From NCBI GenBank assembly GCA_030386875.1, contig CM059566.1, positions 39,964,068 through 40,028,067 of the forward strand: 64,000 bases of DNA, given 5' to 3'. This document shows, in pieces, positions 58,166-64,000 of the stretch (position 1 is the first letter of the stretch; each line of letters begins with the position of its first letter). The notes below the pieces were generated by a model. That model saw only the letters and a program-made list of their open reading frames with translations. It was not told where the DNA came from and searched no databases. The position numbers were made by a program, and so were the translations under genes. Source of the stretch: Morinoia aosen. Lineage: Eukaryota > Arthropoda > Malacostraca > Amphipoda > Talitridae.

Positions 58166-58405
58166 GAGCGTTCGTTTAGGCGTTTGCTCATACGTTTGCT
58201 CATGCGTTCGCTCAGGCGTTCGCCCAGGCGTTCGCTCAGGCGTTCGCCCAGGCGTTCGCCCAGGCGTTCGCTCAGGCGTTCGCTCAGGCGTTCGCTCAGG
58301 CGTTCGCTCAGGCGTTCGCTCAGGCGTTCGCTCAGGCGTTCGCTCAGGCGTTTGCTCAGGCGTTCGCTCAGGCGTTCGCTCAGGCGTTCGCTCAGGCGTT
58401 TAGCC
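58166..58405. repeat. 12-bp array (gcgttcgctcag), 20 units
   Basis: Clean GCGTTCGCTCAG units with CCC/CTC and TTT/TTC variants. Both strands stay open (ERLS-type repeats on minus, RSLR-type on plus) because 12 is a multiple of three. The ERLSERLSKRL frame looks helical but has no other coding support. Confidence 0.95.
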
Positions 58406-58599
58406 AAACATTCACAAAACGTTTACTAAAATGTGCATTCAAACGTTCACAAAATATTTGCTTTATTAATATGACTTCATTTGGACGTTCGTAAAAAAAG
58501 TTCACCAAAACATTTACCGAGTTGCCTGTAATGGCGGGACAAAAAAAATGGTGTTTGTGAATAGGTTACTCTGTTACATTCACTATTCATTCACTGTTA

Positions 58600-59497
58600 C
58601 ATTCACTGGAACAAGTCTCGCTGAGCGGCCAAGCCGCTCAGCGAGAATGAAAATATCGATTATAACTGGAATTTGATGCTGATTCCGAATCTGCAAATTG
58701 TTTTGACCGCTTTCGATTTTTTCGATTCGTTGGGATTTTTTTGAATTTTAAATTTTTATACATTTTTAATGTTTTTTTTTGGCCTGCACCACCTCATGAT
58801 CCGAACTCTGCCATTCTCGACCCAACCTGGTCGGACTTGGCATACTTTGGCCTGCACCACCTCATGATCCGAACTCTGCCATTCTCGACCCAACCTGGTC
58901 GGACTTGGCATACTTTGGCCTGCACCACCTCATGATCCGAACTCTGTCATTCTCGACCCAACCTGGTCGGACTTGGCATACTTTGGCCTGCACCACCTCA
59001 TGATCCGAACTCTGCCATTCTCGACCCAACCTGGTCGGACTTGGCATACTTTGGCCTGCACCACCTCATGATCCGAACTCTGCCATTCTCGACCCAACCT
59101 GGTCGGACTTGGCATACTTTGGCCTGAACCACCTCATGATCCGAACTCTGTCATTCTCGACCCAACCTGGTCGGACTTGGCATACTTTGGCCTGCACCAC
59201 CTCATGATCCGAACTCTGCCATTCTCGACCCAACATGGTCAGACCGTGCCTTGAAGACCTGAGTACCGGATAGGGCCGGGTTCCACCCAACCTGTACGGA
59301 CATGGCATTCTTTGGGCACCACCTCAGTTGTTGCTAGCCGCCTTTCCAAAAAAAAAAAAAATAAAAAAAAATCGAAAAAATCGAGAGCGGTCAAAACAAA
59401 TTGCATATTCGGAATCAGAATCAAATTCCAGTTATAATCGATAATTTCATTCTCGCTGAGCGGCGAAGCCGCTCAGCGAGACTTAAGCCCATTCACT
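58600..59497. mobile_element. Foldback element with hairpin-tipped TIRs and internal tandem repeats
   Basis: The element (58,608-59,489, 882 bp) has inverted ends of about 120 bp at roughly 95% match by eye. Each tip carries a self-complementary hairpin: stem TCTCGCTGAGCGGC with loop CAA (58,616-58,646) or GAA (59,451-59,481). Inside the TIRs are TATCGATTATAACTGGAATT and TTGTTTTGACCGCT. The centre is a 68-bp tandem repeat. CATTCACT flanks both sides (58,600-58,607 and 59,490-59,497), which could be an 8-bp TSD. That motif also belongs to the local 23-bp array the element interrupts, so the TSD is uncertain. No transposase is present. Confidence 0.8.
58779..59330. repeat. 68-bp array, about 7 units, core of the foldback element
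   Basis: The unit contains TTGGCCTGCACCACCTCATG, ATCCGAACTCTG(C/T)CATTC and GACCCAACCTGGTCGGACTT. The last unit is scrambled (59,240-59,330). Staggered open frames of 61-80 codons on the minus strand are by-products. Confidence 0.95.
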
Positions 59498-59690
59498 AAC
59501 CATTCACTGTTACATTCACTAACCATTCACTGTTATATTCACTAACCATTCACTGTTATATTCACTATTCATTCACTGCTACATCCACGATTCATTCACT
59601 GCTACATTTACTATTCATTCACTGTTAAATTCACTATTCATTCACTGCTACATTCACTATTCATTCACTGTTACGTTCACTATTTAGTGG
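59490..59690. repeat. 23-bp array (attcactgttacattcactat), about 8 units
   Basis: ATTCACTGTTACATTCACTA with AACC or TTC spacers. Two more units lie on the other side of the foldback element (about 58,570-58,607), showing that the element split this array. Confidence 0.88.
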
Positions 59691-60094
59691 ATAGGTCAAG
59701 AAGTATGCAGTGGTAAGATTTATCGCCACCAGCATTCGTACGACGTATAGAACATCAGGCGTACCTCACTCATTAGCTCGTTTTCTACAGGCAGGTGCAT
59801 ATGTTGATGCAGGTAAATAATGCTGGTAATTAATTTAATATGTATATACCTACATTGAACAGGAATTTTTACGAAAATAGGCACCAAAGGTTTCATTTGT
59901 GCGCACACTTCACTAAGTCAGGGAACTAGCGATATCCAGTCGAAAGTTACGGCGAAACACTCTCCGCAGAAATTTGCCAGCTCGTGCATTTTGTGACGCT
60001 CACAGAAAATGACGTAATAAATCGTTCATGAATTTTTTTTTCGAATAGTTAAACGTCTGTTGGCTATTCGAAATCGTCTCGAAACGGAAGTGTG
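59691..60094. other. Unique spacer, no gene seen
   Basis: Nothing recognised. Confidence 0.4.
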
Positions 60095-60490
60095 CATAGA
60101 ACATCAAACAGTACATCCCATTCTAATTATCGCATTTATTTCTAATTCAGGCTTTAAGTCTTATTTTTTACAGCAATTAATACCCATAGAACATCAAGCT
60201 GCACAATGTAAATCCTCCCCTAATTATTGCATTTATTCCTAATTCAGACTTCAAATCGTAATTTTTACAGCAATTAATACCCATAGAACATCAAGCTGCA
60301 CAAAGTACATCCTACTCTAATAATCACATTTATTTTTAATTCAGACTTCAAGTCTTAATTTTTACAGCAATTAATACGCATTGAACATCAAACTGCACAG
60401 AGTACATCCTACTCTAATTATCACATTTATCCCTAATTCAGACGTTTTCTAATTCCTACGGCGATTAATGCACATAAAACATCAAAATCT
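60095..60490. repeat. Repeat of about 95 bp, 4.3 diverged copies
   Basis: Copies start CATAGAACATCAA near 60,095, 60,184, 60,282, 60,379 (CATTGAACATC) and 60,472 (CATAAAACATC). Each contains TCTAATTATC.CATTTAT and TTTTTACAGCAATTAATAC. Confidence 0.9.
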
Positions 60491-61931
60491 GCTTATCACA
60501 TCACTTCTATATTCAAGCCACTAACTTCCAAACGAGTTAATACCTTCAGAACATATAAAGTTTAAAATATCGAAATAAACTCACCACTCTGGGGCAGGTG
60601 GTGCGGGAGGCCGGGTGTCACCACTCCTATATTCACCAACCGCCGCGTAGCTTCATCACATCCTCGCCTAGCCTCATCACCTGTCACCATCACCACCACG
60701 ACACACACCACAACGCACCACAACACCCGCATCATTACTTCAAGCGTCGCCGCTATGGAGAGATCAGTGAAATTGGTTTAATTTTGCTGCGTCTCGTTCG
60801 TTTTAATTACTCGCTAATTACCACACAGTAATTTGTATTCCAATTAGCTTTCCAACAAAATGTACCAGCGGTGTCACAAATTAATTATTAATATTGGATG
60901 CCGAGTAATTAACACATGAATGGTACCGGATTTTTTTTGATGCAGAGTTGGATTAAAATGAACTTTCCAAATTGAAGGGGTTATTTGAGCTCAACTTTCT
61001 TATTTATCATAAGCGATTTTTTTCCGTTTACAATTTCGTTCAGAAATATTTTTCTTTGGTATCACTATGAACTGGAAAATCTTCAAATCCAGAGCTTCGT
61101 TGGATGCGATTTTCTAAGGCTTCACAAGCCAGTCAACAAGTGCAAGTTTCAGGGAGCAGACACCCATACCCTTTCACGACCACTGTTCAGAATGCACTGA
61201 GCTGAGCTGCCACGCCGCTGCCAACCGCTCGTCCGCCCGGCACGCTGCCGACAGAGCCACCAAATGAAAACCGCGGAATGGTTCACACATTTGCCATCAA
61301 ACATAAAGCTTTTGCTTTAACTAACAGCCATCAATGGAATTATTTGCTATGCATCCCTATTGAAGCAAAGGTTCCGCTCGGTTTTTGAGTCTTATTGCAG
61401 TTATATTTTAAAAGAGCGGACCAAATGGACAAGACATCAAAGCGCTGGCGGTTCCTAGAAACATTCAGCTGATTTAGGCGTCCGGAAAATCAATCCATTT
61501 TTGAAGCTTACGATTTTTTATGCGTTGTGAACACGATACTGAACCTCACACTGACATCGTATGAGGATATTACTGTTATGATAACTTCGAGAAACGAGCT
61601 GTTACTTACATCAAAAATACATGTGGCACAACTAACCAATAAACATTATGATCAGCAAAATGATTTCAAAACTGATGAACCACATTTGATGTTTAAATAG
61701 TTGATTTCGAACCATAACCTGACCTATCGGCCAGTTATGTAGCACTGGAAAATTTGATTTAGATCGTAAGTAAATGAAGCTCTCATGAACTGTGTACTAT
61801 GATGTATACTTCTATCATAAATGGCCATTAGAACGAAATTGCGTGCGCTGGACCCCTTTTTTTAATTTCGTCTATGATGGGTACTTAGTGTATCTAATAA
61901 TATTTATTCAGTCAATAATACAACATGAGTC
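60491..61931. other. Unique spacer, no gene seen
   Basis: 60,595-60,740 is C/A-rich (CACCATCACCACCACGAC type). The rest is AT-rich. Frames under 80 codons have no domain. Confidence 0.4.
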
Positions 61932-62020
61932 ATGATACTTTATGAAGCGGAACACATCTGAAGTATTTTTTATCATCAGTGATGATACTTTATGAAGCAG
62001 TATACATCTTAACTATTTTT
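61932..62020. repeat. Two-copy repeat of about 48 bp
   Basis: ATGATACTTTATGAAGC(G/A)G(A/T)A(C/T)ACATCT occurs twice in tandem. Confidence 0.8.
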
Positions 62021-62099
62021 ATAATTTTATTTGTTATTTGACTGTGTTGTACTGTCGTATTTGTTATATGTTACGGACAATTAATCCTGTGTAAACATC

Positions 62100-62440
62100 T
62101 TTATGTTTATATCATATAAATACCCGCATATATTTCACAAACATTTCCTCATACGTCTTATTTAAATATCCTCATATATCTCAAAAAAATATTTTCATAT
62201 ATCTCATATAAATATCCTTATATATATCTCTTATAAATTTCCTCATTTATTTCGTTCACATTTCCTCATATATCTCATATAAATATCCTCATATATTGTC
62301 ATATGAATAATCTCATATATCTACTATAAATTTCCTCATATATCTCGTTCAAATTTCTTCATATATCTCATATAAATTTCCTCATATATCTCATATAAAT
62401 ATCCTCACACAATCTCGTATGAATAATCTCATATTGGGTC
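62100..62440. repeat. 23-bp AT-rich array, about 14 units
   Basis: CCTCATATATCTCATATAAA(T)AT units with frequent substitutions and small indels. Confidence 0.88.
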
Positions 62441-62595
62441 CAACTAAAGCTGTCTTGAGAATTCATCCGCCGATCAAAATCGGAAACTCAGACCCGAAGG
62501 CGTCCTCAGTTCCTGTCCACCGGACGAGCGCCGCCCTACACAGCTGCGTCCGGGCTTTGCTACAGTTGCGAGAGGCTGATTACCGTTCCAGTTGA
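62419..62595 (+). CDS. Possible short open frame in a GC-rich island
   Basis: ATG at 62,419 opens 58 codons to TGA at 62,593-62,595. From 62,436 the DNA is abruptly GC-rich between two AT-rich arrays. The product includes RIHPPIKIGNSDPKASSVPV and HSCVRALLQLREADYRSS. I know no matching family and see no splice sites that would tie it to other exons. It could be a retained exon fragment, a retrocopy scrap or chance. Confidence 0.2.
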   Translation: MNNLILGPTKAVLRIHPPIKIGNSDPKASSVPVHRTSAALHSCVRALLQLREADYRSS

Positions 62596-62815
62596 ACTAG
62601 ATGAACTTTAACCTACATAGTTCTACTTTAACCTGAATAAATGAACTTCAACCTACACAACTCAACTTCAACCTACATAGTTCAACTTTCACCTACATAG
62701 TTCAACTTCCACCTACAAAGTTCAACTTTCACCTACATAGTTCAACTTCCACCTATAAAGTTCAACTTTCACCTACATAGTTGAACCTACATAGTTTAAT
62801 TTCAACCTGCGTTGT
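62593..62815. repeat. 20-bp array (ttcaactttcacctacatag), about 11 units
   Basis: TTCAACTT(T/C)(C/A)ACCTACATAG units. The central six are nearly regular and the edges degrade. Confidence 0.92.
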
Positions 62816-64000
62816 AAACGGGATGAACAAATTGTGAAATCGATGAAGATTCGTTTTACTATCAGGGATGATATAACTCAAAAACATAAATATACATATT
62901 TCAATCAAGAGCTGTATGGTTCATAAATAGATATATAAATACAAAGTTTCGAAAAAATGTTTCATATTTGTTTGAAATGATGGCTACCGACGAACAAATC
63001 GGAAACGCCATGTAATAACCTGACTAGTGCATGAGCTTCAGAGATAATTTAATCTATACCGTTTATGAAATACTATAAACGCTGCCACAGCAAAGCTAGC
63101 AAAAAAAAAAAACAACTCGCTCGAAAAAAGCGACGATAGGAACATATGGTGAGCTGTGTCGGCAAACTGTTAAAGACGAGCCGTTCTGGTAAAGCGGGCA
63201 TAGAACTTCAATATATTCCTTAAAATATTAGTCAAGGAAGAATTAACAGCAAGTCAAGTTAATGTTCTATCCAAGGGGTTATATTTCGTGTGAAAAATTT
63301 AAATTGACATTCTCGAAACAACGGAGGCTGTTCCCTAGCGACAAGGCAATAAAACTGCAGATGAAAAGGTAATTTTAAAATCCAGAATTGCCACTGCCTT
63401 GTAGAGCAGTAAACTGAAACAAAATATCTTACGAAGAACGGTAAGCTCTCAACCAATTATGAGACGGTGATTCATTGTTATAGCCCTCGCTGACAATGGA
63501 AATGCGATGGTGATGTGAGATTAACAACCCTGAAGTGGGCAGTTTAAACTTTGTTACAAACACTATCATGTTAAAATCATCAATTTAAATGATTGTGATA
63601 CCGAGGAACCCGCTGCTGTAAATCCTTTTTCTTACGCAACAAGATAAATTAACAAAGATTCAAAATAACTGGACGACCAATGCGATCAGAGAACAGACGT
63701 ATAGAAAGAACTCTACCAGCATAGTAAAGTGTTACGTTCCTGTTCTACGCACCGATGAAAATTCACAAAATTGGCAATCCATTTCGTTCAAATGCAGTTT
63801 TGTATCGACTCACCATCTAATTCATCGCTAAACTTCTATCATAAATCTTGTTACAAATTTTAAAATTTAGTATCCTAAAACTGCAAGGTCTTTCCGTGCT
63901 CCAGACGTTCTCCAAGAAATAAATTTTCCCTTGTTATTATGTCTACGTTCCGTACGAGGTGAAAAGTTGACTTGCTTGCATTTCCAAGACCTGGTGTCTC
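62816..64000. other. Unique spacer to window end, no gene seen
   Basis: AT-rich. A 65-codon minus-strand frame (63,456-63,259) has no domain. No repeat, tRNA or hairpin noticed. Confidence 0.45.

Noticed and set aside
58024-58429. Helical ERLS-repeat protein of 127 codons
   Set aside because: Encoded by a 12-bp array that is open on both strands. The non-repeat C-terminal part shows no domain.
1-64000. tRNA, rRNA, snRNA and histone genes
   Set aside because: I looked for T-arm GTTCGAATC-like motifs with matching stems and for familiar rRNA or histone stretches and found none. A tRNAscan or Rfam search would be decisive.

Overview
This window looks like gene-poor nuclear DNA from an animal, most likely an arthropod. 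A decapod crustacean is my best guess, at modest confidence. The guess rests on three things: an RTE-like LINE fragment of a style common in decapod and other arthropod genomes, an extreme density of minisatellites, and AT-rich spacer carrying several small families of DNA transposons and SINE-like elements. There are no operons, ribosome binding sites, rRNA or recognisable tRNA genes, and no complete protein-coding gene that I recognise. Almost every long open frame is a by-product of a tandem repeat whose unit lacks stop codons.

Layout. 1-7,000: spacer with small arrays (21, 20, 45, 20 and 20 bp units), a GC-rich island with a possible exon (3,657-3,803) and a near-perfect hairpin (5,935-5,979). 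7,129-8,862: a 53-bp array of about 33 units. 10,303-10,400: a possible terminal coding exon on the minus strand. 11,131-21,235: a second, unrelated 53-bp array of about 190 units (10.1 kb). It contains a head-to-tail duplication of about 4,556 bp that can be tracked by at least six rare variant units. 22,000-37,000: spacer with many short or degenerate arrays, a SINE-like element with a 14-bp target site duplication (TSD), two copies of one MITE, and a 0.77-kb element with long terminal inverted repeats. 37,544-40,710: a 43-bp array (about 73 units) with a 28-unit (1,204 bp) higher-order repeat. 40,777-47,600: copies of an hAT-like MITE, another SINE-like copy and two weak open frames. 47,637-49,752: a 15-bp array of about 141 units, open in five of six frames. 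50,300-57,140: a nested MITE cluster, a full-length SINE-like element with TSD, a 34-bp array with a 4-unit higher-order repeat, a piggyBac-like MITE, and a 5'-truncated, frameshifted LINE with a 14-bp TSD. 58,166-64,000: a 12-bp array, then an 882-bp foldback element with a 14-bp-stem hairpin at each tip and 68-bp tandem repeats inside, then several small AT-rich arrays.

No genes are seen working together here. What links the regions is process. Unequal exchange or slippage has built more than twenty arrays, and at least three show higher-order duplication. Mobile elements have inserted cleanly, leaving readable TSDs. The most novel material is the set of apparently unnamed mobile families (SINE-like, two MITEs, long-TIR element, hairpin-tipped foldback) and the block duplication inside the giant satellite. 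I ran no database search. Family names are inferred from ends, TSDs and motifs, and copy numbers are length divided by unit.
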